A stretch of DNA of 64,000 nt from contig NZ_JAHKPM010000017.1 in assembly GCF_018860525.1 (NCBI RefSeq), positions 62,001 through 126,000 of the forward strand. Direction: 5' to 3'. Source of the stretch: Vibrio hepatarius. GTDB taxonomy: Bacteria > Pseudomonadota > Gammaproteobacteria > Enterobacterales > Vibrionaceae. Shown piece after piece: positions 35,477-43,604 of the stretch; the stretch's first letter is position 1, and the number at the start of each line of letters is the position of its first letter. Under the pieces are notes generated by a model that was given only the letters and a program-made list of their open reading frames with translations, was not told the DNA's origin and searched no databases. Position numbers and translations under genes: made by a program.

Positions 35477-36568
35477 ATGAATTTTTCAATAAATGAGACG
35501 TTAATTGCTGCGGCTCCCCCGCTCTTTTTTGTGATTGCTCTGATATTCCTCCTTAAGAAGAGTGCTAAGAGCACAAAGCGTAAAGAAACCCATGCTTTAC
35601 AAAAAAAGAGAAGCATACTGATTAGGTCTGTATTTTCAGCTTACAAACCGATAGCGATTTTAGTTGTATTCCTATATGTGAAGTACATTTATGTGGTCCT
35701 TGGGGTAAAGGAGACCGAGAGTGCAATTCTTAAATTTATTTTTGAAGATGCATATTTTGTTTCAAACCTGATGTTAGTTACTTGGTCTGTCACCTTAATC
35801 GTTAATAGTTTCAAAGAACAAATGATTCAAAAGTTGACCTTAGAGGAGAAATCATTAGCCGATATAGACAATAACCCACAAAGAACCAAGATAGATGCAT
35901 TAGGTAAGCTCTTGTATGGTGTGTGGCTGGTATTTTCTGTGCTTATAGTTCTTGGTCATTTTGGCGTTCCTGTAAGTTCAATTTTAGCTTTCGGCGGTAT
36001 GGGATCAATAGTTCTGGGGTTTGCTGCTAAGGATTTACTAGGAGACTTTATGTCTGGTTTCTTAATTTACTGTGACGCTCAATATGACATTGGGGAGTGG
36101 ATAAAACTAGAAGATCCGAAAGTTGAAGGCACTGTTGAGCATATAGGGTGGAGGGTCAGTAGAATTCGTACATTTGATGACAGACCTCTATATGTTCCTA
36201 ACGGCATGCTTAGTAAAGCAATTGTGCAGAATGTAAGTCGAAGAGACTCTATGCGCATTAAAGAGTACATTACAGTATCAGCCGAGTCAGCGCCTCTTAT
36301 GAGTATGATTTGTAAAGAGTTGAGAAATGATATTCTTTTGAATCATGATGGTATCGATCAGGATAGGACGGTGGTAGTAAATCTTGCTAGCTACCAAGCG
36401 GGTGTTTGCTGGATATACCTTAGTGCTTTCACTCGTAGTGGAGACATACAAGGATTTCATGGAATCAAGCAAGATATTTTAATTAAGGTACACGCAGTCT
36501 TACAAATGCATGGTGTTTGCATTGAGTCCCCTAAGGTTTCAGTTCATCAAATGTTTAGCTCTTCTTGA
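35477..36568 (+). CDS. MscS-family mechanosensitive ion channel, 363 aa
   Basis: The N-terminal 190 residues contain several membrane segments (PPLFFVIALIFLL, PIAILVVFLYVKYIYVVLG, LMLVTWSVTLIVN, LYGVWLVFSVLIVLGHFG). The pore helix and following beta domain are typical: SSILAFGGMGSIVLGFAAKD, LLGDFMSGFLI, DIGEWIKLEDPKVEGTVEHI, GWRVSRIRTFDDRPLYVPNG. MscS channels open under membrane tension and protect from osmotic shock; the protein sits in the inner membrane. The ATG at 35477 overlaps the regulatory region of the divergent gene. Confidence 0.9.
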   Translation: MNFSINETLIAAAPPLFFVIALIFLLKKSAKSTKRKETHALQKKRSILIRSVFSAYKPIAILVVFLYVKYIYVVLGVKETESAILKFIFEDAYFVSNLMLVTWSVTLIVNSFKEQMIQKLTLEEKSLADIDNNPQRTKIDALGKLLYGVWLVFSVLIVLGHFGVPVSSILAFGGMGSIVLGFAAKDLLGDFMSGFLIYCDAQYDIGEWIKLEDPKVEGTVEHIGWRVSRIRTFDDRPLYVPNGMLSKAIVQNVSRRDSMRIKEYITVSAESAPLMSMICKELRNDILLNHDGIDQDRTVVVNLASYQAGVCWIYLSAFTRSGDIQGFHGIKQDILIKVHAVLQMHGVCIESPKVSVHQMFSSS

Positions 36569-36612
36569 TTTTAAGAATTTTTTCTCATAGTTTTTATGAA
36601 AAAATATTAACA

Positions 36613-37002
36613 ATGAATTTCAATAGCCCAACAATTTACGGTTATGGAGTGGCGGATAGCTCTTGTGTTGACGAGTGCTTGTCTGCCATTGAATGTGACA
36701 ACGATATTTTTGATAGATCTATATTTGACCCTGCTAGTTTTGATGCAGTATTTACGTCAGTTTCGATGAACGTTAAACGTGGATGCCATGAATCATCCTT
36801 GGGTTTAATTGGATTGATTGATTTAGCAGTAAAAAACCAGTTCCCTATCAATGAAAGCCACCTTAAAGCTTACATGAAAGCAAAGTCTATTGACCCACTT
36901 TCTAAGTATCCTGAAAGGTTAAATCACTTAAGTTCACTTGATGAACAGATTTCATCATACCTATCAGATCAAAGGATATTCCTTAATGACTATTGTATAT
37001 AA
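36613..37002 (+). CDS. Hypothetical protein, 129 aa
   Basis: ATG 36613 follows an A/T-rich leader without a Shine-Dalgarno sequence. The product starts MNFNSPTIYGYGVADSSCVD and is soluble, rich in Ser, Asp and Cys at its N-terminus and helical later. No family is recognised. Its last 17 bases overlap the start of the M23 peptidase gene, so the two are probably translated together. Confidence 0.5.
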   Translation: MNFNSPTIYGYGVADSSCVDECLSAIECDNDIFDRSIFDPASFDAVFTSVSMNVKRGCHESSLGLIGLIDLAVKNQFPINESHLKAYMKAKSIDPLSKYPERLNHLSSLDEQISSYLSDQRIFLNDYCI

Positions 37003-38371
37003 TGCTGCTCTATCAGTTGGTGCTGTTGGGGCTTGTTTTTTTAGTTACATTACAGGTCTTAAGCTTACAGGTGAAAACAATTATGAGGAATTCTTGTTTG
37101 ATTCTGAATTAGGTCTGAATATCTCAACTTCTTCAACTGACGACTTTATCTTAGAATATCCTCAAGCTGAAGTTGCCAACGAACAGACTACACCTGAATT
37201 AACGCCTTCAGTAAATGTGCCTAAGAACGTTTCTACTAACGATTTTAAAATAAATGCTGAGTCTTTTGGTGAAAACAATGACTACGTCGAGGAACATCCG
37301 CAAAATGATTCAAAGCAAGTAGTAGATCACACTGTTAAGAGTGGCGATTCATTTATTTCGATAGCCAGAAAGGCTGGAGTAGAGGCTGATGATCTCACCA
37401 ACCTTTTATACAGGAGTGGTATACCGCAATCTACTTTTTCATTGAAAAAAGACCAGAGAATTGATTTCGAATTCATTTCAAAAACCTTGGAGTCGGTTAG
37501 TATTTACGATGATTCTATAACCTATGTAAAAATCAGCTCGACAAAGAAAGGTTCATATGCAAAATCCAAAGTTAAACTTCCGACGTCGATTCACAGAAAG
37601 CCAATTAATTTTCAAATTGTAAAGAATTTTTCAGTAGATGGTTTAGGAAGTGGATTAACGCATACTGAGATAGCTCAGGTTACAGACACACTGAAGAGTA
37701 AGTTGGATTTTAGTGCCTTGAGGTTTGGTGTAGAGGTTGAGGCAATATTCGATAGAGAAGTAGTTAATAAAAAAATTGTATCAACTTTACTTAAGGCGGT
37801 AAGAGTAAAGGTAACTGAAAGAAATATTGTCGAAGCCTATTATTTTAAGACATCAAATGGCGCAGGCTATTATGACATCGATGGTAAAAGTGTAACGCCA
37901 AGTTTTTTGAGGCATCCGATTGATAACCCATTAATTACTTCACGATTCAATTTACATAGAAAGCATCCGATACTGGATATAGTTAGGCCACACTGGGGGA
38001 CAGACTACGGACATATGGGTGGCACCCCCATAAAGGCAATAAGTGATGCTACCGTTAAGTTTGCAGGTACTAAAGGGGGTTATGGTAAGGCGGTTATTTT
38101 AAAACACCCTCAGGGTATTGAGACTCTTTCTGCACATATGAGTAAGTACGGTAAAGGCATTAAGATTGGTGCTAAAGTTAAGAAAGGCCAAGTCATAGGG
38201 TATGTCGGCAAAACTGGTCTATCGACAGGCTATCATCTTCATTTCGAACTTAAGAAGGATGGTAAGCGGGTAGATAGCTTAAAGATTGATTTACCAACAA
38301 TAGATACAGTAAATGATATAAGCAGATTCAAACAAGAAGTAGGTGCATATCGAACTGAATTTACTGGGTAA
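36986..38371 (+). CDS. LysM and M23-family peptidoglycan endopeptidase, 461 aa
   Basis: The start at ATG 36986 gives an N-terminal membrane anchor or signal (NAALSVGAVGACFFSYITGL). A LysM-like domain follows (HTVKSGDSFISIARKAGV). The C-terminal M23 domain shows HWGTDYGHMGG, TPIKAISDATVKFAG, LSAHMSKYGKGI and the zinc/catalytic motif GYHLHFEL. The layout matches YebA/MepM-type endopeptidases that cut D-Ala-mDAP cross-links in the periplasm. It could remodel the wall for a pilus or secretion machine, but no physical link to those genes is seen here. Confidence 0.9.
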   Translation: MTIVYNAALSVGAVGACFFSYITGLKLTGENNYEEFLFDSELGLNISTSSTDDFILEYPQAEVANEQTTPELTPSVNVPKNVSTNDFKINAESFGENNDYVEEHPQNDSKQVVDHTVKSGDSFISIARKAGVEADDLTNLLYRSGIPQSTFSLKKDQRIDFEFISKTLESVSIYDDSITYVKISSTKKGSYAKSKVKLPTSIHRKPINFQIVKNFSVDGLGSGLTHTEIAQVTDTLKSKLDFSALRFGVEVEAIFDREVVNKKIVSTLLKAVRVKVTERNIVEAYYFKTSNGAGYYDIDGKSVTPSFLRHPIDNPLITSRFNLHRKHPILDIVRPHWGTDYGHMGGTPIKAISDATVKFAGTKGGYGKAVILKHPQGIETLSAHMSKYGKGIKIGAKVKKGQVIGYVGKTGLSTGYHLHFELKKDGKRVDSLKIDLPTIDTVNDISRFKQEVGAYRTEFTG

Positions 38372-38378
38372 AGAAAAA

Positions 38379-38400
38379 GGGTGCTTTAATTAGCACCCTT
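38379..38400. terminator. Bidirectional terminator overlapping a stop codon
   Basis: GGGTGCT and AGCACCC form the stem, with an A-run before it. The stop codon of the convergent EAL gene lies inside the hairpin. Confidence 0.75.
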
Positions 38401-39834
38401 GTTTATTTTTATTGCCTCTAAAATGTGATCTTTGGGCATAGGTTTGCCCAAATGGTATCCTTGTAGGTATGTACACCCCATTTCAGCAAGAACTACCGCT
38501 TGTCTCTCTTCTTCAACTCCTTCTGCCACTGTCGTGAGATGCATCGCTTTAGCAATAGTAAATATTCCTTGCATTACCTCTTTGCCTCTCTCTGTGCAGA
38601 CATCATCAACGAATGCTTTGTCAATCTTAAGCTGATTTAAATTTAGTTCTTTTAACCTATACAGGGTAGATTCCCCAGTGCCAAAGTCATCTAAAGAAAC
38701 CACAACTCCTAATCCTCTTAAGGTTTCAACATGTCGTTTGATGAGATTAAAATCCTTGGCTGCCATTGATTCAGTGATTTCTATTTCAAGCAATGATGGC
38801 TCTATATCGTATTCAGATATCATATTCCTGATATGAGAAAGTAGTGGCTTACCATCTAGATGCTCTAGCTGTGCGATTGAAACATTAACGGCGCAGCTAG
38901 TTTCATGGTAGCCAGCATCCTTAAGCCATTTTAAGGTTTTGCATGATTCCTCAATTACATGCATACCTAACTTGTGGATAAAGCCAGTTTCTTCTGATAA
39001 AGGTATAAAGAATGCAGGCGAAATAAATCCTAACTCAGGATGACACCAACGGCATAGTGCTTCAAAACCAGTAATCTTTCTTTCTTGAGCAGTTAGTTTT
39101 GGTTGATAAAAAACGCTTATTTCTGTGCTTTCGATACTCTTAAGAAGAGCGTCTTCCATCTTGATCTTCTCTAAGTGTTTGCTCGCGTATTCGGATTTGT
39201 AGCAATTTATCTTTTTCGCACTTCTTTTTCCTATCAATCTTGCTACCTCTGCTTGAGTTATAGCAGAAGAGATTAGATCGACTTCAACGCCTTCTTCGCT
39301 AGCAATTTGCAACTCACTTAATCCAGAGCAAATCCCAATAGAGAACCCTAGCGCTTCATTCAGTTGTTCAGCTTTCTCGATAATAGAATGTAGGTCTTGT
39401 TTTATACATTCTAGATTGTCTGAAACATAAGTTAAAAGAAATATATCACCATAAGGTCTAGAGGAGGCGAGGCATTTGCTTTGCTGCTTGATTACTCTGG
39501 ATAGGGTTCTTAAGGCTCTTCTTCCAGTTGAGTACCCATGCTCTTTACTGATCTCCGAAAAACCTAAGATATCAATAGATGCTACGAAAACACGCTTACT
39601 CTCTGCTGGATGATTAACCTCTCTAATAACCACCTCATTCAAATGCTTCTTGTAAGCACTTAGAGTTAGTAATCCAGTCACGCTATCGATATCTTCTTGC
39701 CTTTTGACTTCTGATGGAAGTAAAAAGCTCAATAACAGCGACCCTGTAAGTACCCCGTTAATTACGGGATACCCTACAGTACCCAAGGAAGCACTAGCCA
39801 GCCCTATCCTCAAAATTTCATGAGAACGTCTCAT
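38386..39834 (-). CDS. Cyclic-di-GMP phosphodiesterase (degenerate GGDEF plus EAL), 482 aa
   Basis: The N-terminus has a hydrophobic segment (about residues 15-40, ending SLLLSFLLP), so it is membrane-bound. The GGDEF domain is degenerate: RPYGDIFLL replaces xGGDEF, so it probably senses rather than makes nucleotide. The EAL domain retains the catalytic set: FEALCRW, CAVNVSIAQL, EITESM, SLDDFGTGES, LNQLKID, VAEGVEEE and YLQGYHLGKPM. It should hydrolyse cyclic-di-GMP and oppose the diguanylate cyclase at 25724. It is in the same direction and eight bases from the Sel1 protein gene upstream. Confidence 0.9.
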   Translation of the reverse strand: MRRSHEILRIGLASASLGTVGYPVINGVLTGSLLLSFLLPSEVKRQEDIDSVTGLLTLSAYKKHLNEVVIREVNHPAESKRVFVASIDILGFSEISKEHGYSTGRRALRTLSRVIKQQSKCLASSRPYGDIFLLTYVSDNLECIKQDLHSIIEKAEQLNEALGFSIGICSGLSELQIASEEGVEVDLISSAITQAEVARLIGKRSAKKINCYKSEYASKHLEKIKMEDALLKSIESTEISVFYQPKLTAQERKITGFEALCRWCHPELGFISPAFFIPLSEETGFIHKLGMHVIEESCKTLKWLKDAGYHETSCAVNVSIAQLEHLDGKPLLSHIRNMISEYDIEPSLLEIEITESMAAKDFNLIKRHVETLRGLGVVVSLDDFGTGESTLYRLKELNLNQLKIDKAFVDDVCTERGKEVMQGIFTIAKAMHLTTVAEGVEEERQAVVLAEMGCTYLQGYHLGKPMPKDHILEAIKINKGAN

Positions 39835-39842
39835 ACATAAAT

Positions 39843-40934
39843 TTATACTTTTGGCGCATCTGTTAGAATACGTTGAAATTCCTTCATCAGCTCTTTGTTT
39901 GGGGAAATATTTCTATCTCCGTTCTTGTATATTTGGACTAGTCTCTGGGCTGCTAGTTTGTTTCCAAGATATGCTGCCTGTTTCAAATGCTCAATTGCTT
40001 TCTCGATATTAACCTTGAAGCCATCACTTCCATAGTATGTTGCCACACCAACTTTATAGAGCGCATCATGATTTTCGAGGTTAGCCGCAGCAACTAGGTG
40101 GGTTATACCATCAATTCTAGCATTTTCGAATGCATCCTCGTTATACATATAGAGTCTTGAAAGACGATAATGAACATCAGAAGCCTTATCTGTATTCAAA
40201 AGCTGCTCATATAATTTTGCTGCTTCTGCTAAGTTTTTGTTCCCGCCAATGCCATGTTCCAAGAAATAAGCTAGTCTGAAGTTAGCCTCAATCATTCCTG
40301 ATTTCGCAGCTATATCATAGTAATGCCTTGCTTGACCAAGATTGCGTTTAATCAATTTTCCATCATCAAATATTTTAGCAAGAGTAAGGGAGGCGCTTGC
40401 TGAGCCTTCATCAGAAGCTTTTTTTAGTAAGGTAGCTGCCTCAATCTGCGTGTAGTGTGAGTCCGCATCGCCAACACCCCTAATTATGTAATCAGCCAAA
40501 ATCTCGCCAACACCAGTTGAGCCTAATCTAAGAGAGTTATTCATCCAATGAAATGCTTCTTTGTCTGTACCTTCTTTGTTGTGGTAGTAGTTAGCAAGGA
40601 ACAAAGATAGCTCAGTATCTTCTGTAGCCATGGATTTTATTTTTCGAATGGCTTCATTTAAGTGCTCATCATTTAAAACCCCATCATCAACAAACCTCAT
40701 AAGGTTCCATACTGCTCCGCTAATTCCTAGCTCTATGGCCTTAATGTAGTGTACTGTAGACTCCTCGAAGTTGTTTTCGGTAGCTTTATCTTCTGCTAAA
40801 AAAAGCTGAATTGCAGGAAGATGTGAATCCTGCTCAACTAAGCTCCCAAACGTAACGGGAGGTATAGAAGCGTAACCAGCAGTAGAGTAGCTAGCAAAAA
40901 GAATGGTAGCCAATAGTGAAAGGTTGGTTTTCAT
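39843..40934 (-). CDS. Secreted Sel1-repeat protein, 363 aa
   Basis: The N-terminus is a signal peptide (LSLLATILFASYSTAGYA). The mature protein carries tandem Sel1-type (TPR-like) repeats with the usual A-x-x-x-Y-x-x-A spacing, for example ARHYYDIAAKSGMIEANFRL, AAKLYEQLLNTDKASDVHY and AIEHLKQAAYLGNKLAAQRL. Sel1 proteins act as periplasmic scaffolds for protein complexes. It lies just upstream of the EAL gene, so it may be its periplasmic partner; that is inference from proximity. Confidence 0.8.
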   Translation of the reverse strand: MKTNLSLLATILFASYSTAGYASIPPVTFGSLVEQDSHLPAIQLFLAEDKATENNFEESTVHYIKAIELGISGAVWNLMRFVDDGVLNDEHLNEAIRKIKSMATEDTELSLFLANYYHNKEGTDKEAFHWMNNSLRLGSTGVGEILADYIIRGVGDADSHYTQIEAATLLKKASDEGSASASLTLAKIFDDGKLIKRNLGQARHYYDIAAKSGMIEANFRLAYFLEHGIGGNKNLAEAAKLYEQLLNTDKASDVHYRLSRLYMYNEDAFENARIDGITHLVAAANLENHDALYKVGVATYYGSDGFKVNIEKAIEHLKQAAYLGNKLAAQRLVQIYKNGDRNISPNKELMKEFQRILTDAPKV

Positions 40935-40955
40935 TTTATTAATAATTTAACCAAT

Positions 40956-41138
40956 TCATTTTATGTATTTCAATAGCACCTCATCAATGCAGTCAAGTAA
41001 TTGAGCCTTTTCAATATAGGAAAGGGAACAATAGTATCTTGTTTCTTTTAATCTATTCCTTAAAACTGGCGACTTGTCGCCGTACATAGCTATAAGTCTC
41101 AGGATCTCCTTACTTAATATAATTTCGTTACTAATCAT
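40956..41138 (-). CDS. Small hypothetical protein, 60 aa
   Basis: A compact helical protein (SKEILRLIAMYGDKSPVLRN, YIEKAQLLDCIDEVLLKYIK), Lys/Leu-rich, starting at ATG 41138. It is placed 21 bases upstream of the Sel1 gene in the same direction, so it could be the first gene of that operon. No family is recognised, and the short length keeps confidence moderate. Confidence 0.45.
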   Translation of the reverse strand: MISNEIILSKEILRLIAMYGDKSPVLRNRLKETRYYCSLSYIEKAQLLDCIDEVLLKYIK

Positions 41139-41368
41139 TTTATATTCGAGTATACAAAATTTTATTCTAACTACTCCTTTTCTTTTTTAATTAATCGAAT
41201 TATGGGTAACTTTGAGTATCAAGAAGAAGATACGCTCTTACCACTCCTCATCTCGTTAGAAATACAGAGAAAGAGTTGTGGCTAACCAATTGTGGTGTAC
41301 TTTAAATACAACCACTTACGTGCCATCTTGCATTTAATTGGTTCAGCCTTAATCTAGTGGTGCCAATC
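41139..41368. other. Non-coding stretch left of the repeat array
   Basis: No convincing gene is visible. A 27-codon frame from ATG 41202 to 41285 lacks a ribosome binding site and is not called. The region is AT-rich and must contain the promoter of the minus-strand gene run starting at 41138. Confidence 0.4.
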
Positions 41369-41658
41369 TTTTCACTAGTGAAAACATTGAAGGGGTGCTG
41401 GCAAGGTGCTGGCTTTTTACTAGTGAAAACATTGAAGTTTGCTGGCAAGATGCTGACTTTTTCACTAGTGAAAACATTGAAGGGTTGCCGATAAGGTGCT
41501 GACTTTTTCACTAGTGAAAATATTGAAGGATTGCCGATAAGGTGCTGACTTTTTCACTAGTGAAAATATTGAAGGGTTGCCGATAAGGTGCTGACTTTTT
41601 CACTAGTGAAAATATTGAAGGATTGCCGATAAGGTGCTGACTTTTTCACTAGTGAAAA
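41369..41658. repeat. Seven-copy 45-46 bp repeat with 16-bp palindrome, candidate parS/centromere
   Basis: The palindrome TTTTCACTAGTGAAAA starts at 41369, 41414 (one C to T change), 41459, 41505, 41551, 41597 and 41643, a regular spacing of 45-46 bp. Between copies lies a conserved spacer with ATTGAAG and TGCCGATAAGGTGCTGAC. A perfect dyad repeated with fixed phase close to parA/parB is the expected form of a ParB-bound centromere. Iterons for a replication initiator are the main alternative. The array is about 1.9 kb from parA, with one gene in between. Confidence 0.75.
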
Positions 41659-41766
41659 CATTGAAGAGTTGTCGATACTTTGATTTGCTTATAGCCTTAC
41701 CTCAGCAACATTTGAACTTTCAGTTGATGGAGGGGGGGGTCCGTTGCTGCAATCAAAATTGATTCA

Positions 41767-43440
41767 TTAAGGTTTTTCTTTACTTACCCGTACAATGACA
41801 TCATCATTCTTAACTTTGGCAGTGACCCCATCCTTTGGTGCTTCTATTGTCATGTCGGCTGTATCACTAAGTCCGCCGAATTCTTCGAACAATCCAGCCT
41901 TCATATCCAAAGTGGCTCTTTCTACTATTTCTTGGAACTGCTCAGCATTTACCATTCCATTTGGCCTGACGTTTATATTTTCAACTGGAACACCATACTC
42001 CAGAGCTGATATAACCAGTAGCTCAACATGTCTCTGCGAAGATTCTTTATTTTCTAGATGCTTTGGAGGTGTAATGTACATTTGGCATATAGTGTTTGTT
42101 CTTAGGAACTGAGCTACTATCAAGTTGGCTTCATCTTGGGTGATCTTCCTTCCTTTAGAAAAAAGGATAGTTCCGCCTGTATTCCCGAATCTAGTGCTAC
42201 CGAAACCAAGACCAGATGTAGGTTTGTGGATAAATATGGGCTTATTATACTTATCACTAAATGTCATAGATTTTATTGGCTTGTAATTTTCTGTTGAGAA
42301 ATGATCGGCTTTGTTATGCCAGTTATAGTCTGACACAGACCAATCAATCTTTTCTTTATCGCCTAGATTATCGTCTTTTGATGTTAACTTTTTAAGCTTG
42401 TCTTTTGTCTTGGATTTAAGTCTATTGAATAAACTTATGTCGTTAGATTCAGACTTCTCAGATTTAAACTCACCCCCAATACGTTCATCAAAAGTGTTAG
42501 CCTTTGATTTAAAGCCTGCAAACATTGAATGTTCCGTGCTAATTTCAACCCCAATAGAATCAATCAGCTTTTTCATCTCTAGGGATAAATCTACGTTTGG
42601 AGTAAAGTTAAGAAAGTTTTCATGTGCATTTGAGGATATACAGCCTTGAATGATTTTAGCGGTTTCCACAGAGCCTGTTGATACCCGAGGAACCATGAAT
42701 GGCGTTTCAATTTTAGAGCCGCTACTTAGAACTTCTCTTAGGTTTGGCATCCCTAGCGTAGCGTCATTAAGTTTGCTTTCTTCTTCTTTAAATTTATCAG
42801 GTGTGACTTCATTACTTGAACCAACAACGGACTGGTTCATTTGATAAACTTTTAAAAATAGATTTTCGAATGTGTCCTCATTTGTAGCAGTCAACAGAGC
42901 CTCTATTTTATTTCCTCTCGGGTTGTGTTTTCTGGTTGGGTCTTCTTCAGGTTGTTGAGATATATTATAGATTTCATTCACCAAAATAGAAACCGCCTCA
43001 TGATGAACACTCCCTTTTGACAAATCAAAAACTGAAGCGGCAATCTTGTCATTACCTATTTTTGAGAAATCAACAATCTCAGACACTAAGTCAACTCCAT
43101 CCCTCTTAGTAACTAAACCAAAGCTAATTTGATCTCTTGTTGCAGGGTCTAATCTTGTCGAGTTGGAGATTACTTCGTGCAGGGATTTTTTTACCCATCC
43201 GATTTGTGAAGGGTCTAGTCCTGACTTCTTTTCATCTAGAAGAGATTGCACCTCGCCATCATTTAAATTGAAGTGATTAATGTATTTTTGAAGCTCAATA
43301 GCTCTATGTGCATCATGCGCCTCAAGTATGTCTTTGGTTAGTGGACGCCTTTGTCCATTTATCCCATGAACAAGTTCAAGAGAGAATGCTCTATTTGATT
43401 GAATGTATGATTCTAAGGATGGTTCGTATGGTCTAAACAA
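41767..43440 (-). CDS. Hypothetical protein between repeat array and parA, 557 aa
   Basis: Not recognised with confidence. The first 340 residues are charged and helical. A Lys/Asp-rich linker (about 340-380) precedes a C-terminal domain with GGTILFSKGRKITQDEAN and VELLVISALEYGVPVENINV. That domain resembles, weakly, the small alpha/beta 'polyvalent protein' domains (LPD7-like) found in relaxase and phage proteins. The C-terminal 45 residues are Asp/Val-rich. It is divergent from parA and its 3-prime end faces the palindrome array, so a role in partition or replication is possible but unproven. Confidence 0.5.
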   Translation of the reverse strand: MFRPYEPSLESYIQSNRAFSLELVHGINGQRRPLTKDILEAHDAHRAIELQKYINHFNLNDGEVQSLLDEKKSGLDPSQIGWVKKSLHEVISNSTRLDPATRDQISFGLVTKRDGVDLVSEIVDFSKIGNDKIAASVFDLSKGSVHHEAVSILVNEIYNISQQPEEDPTRKHNPRGNKIEALLTATNEDTFENLFLKVYQMNQSVVGSSNEVTPDKFKEEESKLNDATLGMPNLREVLSSGSKIETPFMVPRVSTGSVETAKIIQGCISSNAHENFLNFTPNVDLSLEMKKLIDSIGVEISTEHSMFAGFKSKANTFDERIGGEFKSEKSESNDISLFNRLKSKTKDKLKKLTSKDDNLGDKEKIDWSVSDYNWHNKADHFSTENYKPIKSMTFSDKYNKPIFIHKPTSGLGFGSTRFGNTGGTILFSKGRKITQDEANLIVAQFLRTNTICQMYITPPKHLENKESSQRHVELLVISALEYGVPVENINVRPNGMVNAEQFQEIVERATLDMKAGLFEEFGGLSDTADMTIEAPKDGVTAKVKNDDVIVRVSKEKP

Positions 43441-43604
43441 CTGTACGCTTTTTACACTAATTGTACTAAAAAAATTGATGTAATAGAGGTTATTGGGAGA
43501 AATGAGAAAAAAAAATGGACTTGTTCATGCCTCACTGATAAGTTCTAAATTAAGGGTAGATCTCTTTAATTTCGCATACATCGCTTTATGAAAAGGAAAT
43601 TTTC

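Noticed and set aside
41202..41285. A 27-codon frame starting MGNFEYQEED as a small gene.
   Set aside because: No ribosome binding site and too short to distinguish from chance in AT-rich DNA.
41302..41511. A 69-codon frame on the minus strand across the palindrome array, with repeated FNVFTSEK.
   Set aside because: It is the translation of the DNA repeats themselves, has no ribosome binding site, and lies in a region better explained as protein-binding sites.
41369..41658. The regular array as a CRISPR.
   Set aside because: The 'spacers' are nearly identical to one another and no cas gene is present, so it is a tandem repeat, not a CRISPR array.
41732..41739. Run of eight G as a phase-variation tract.
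   Set aside because: It lies in the non-coding region 3-prime of the gene ending at 41767, in no reading frame and not in an obvious promoter spacer.
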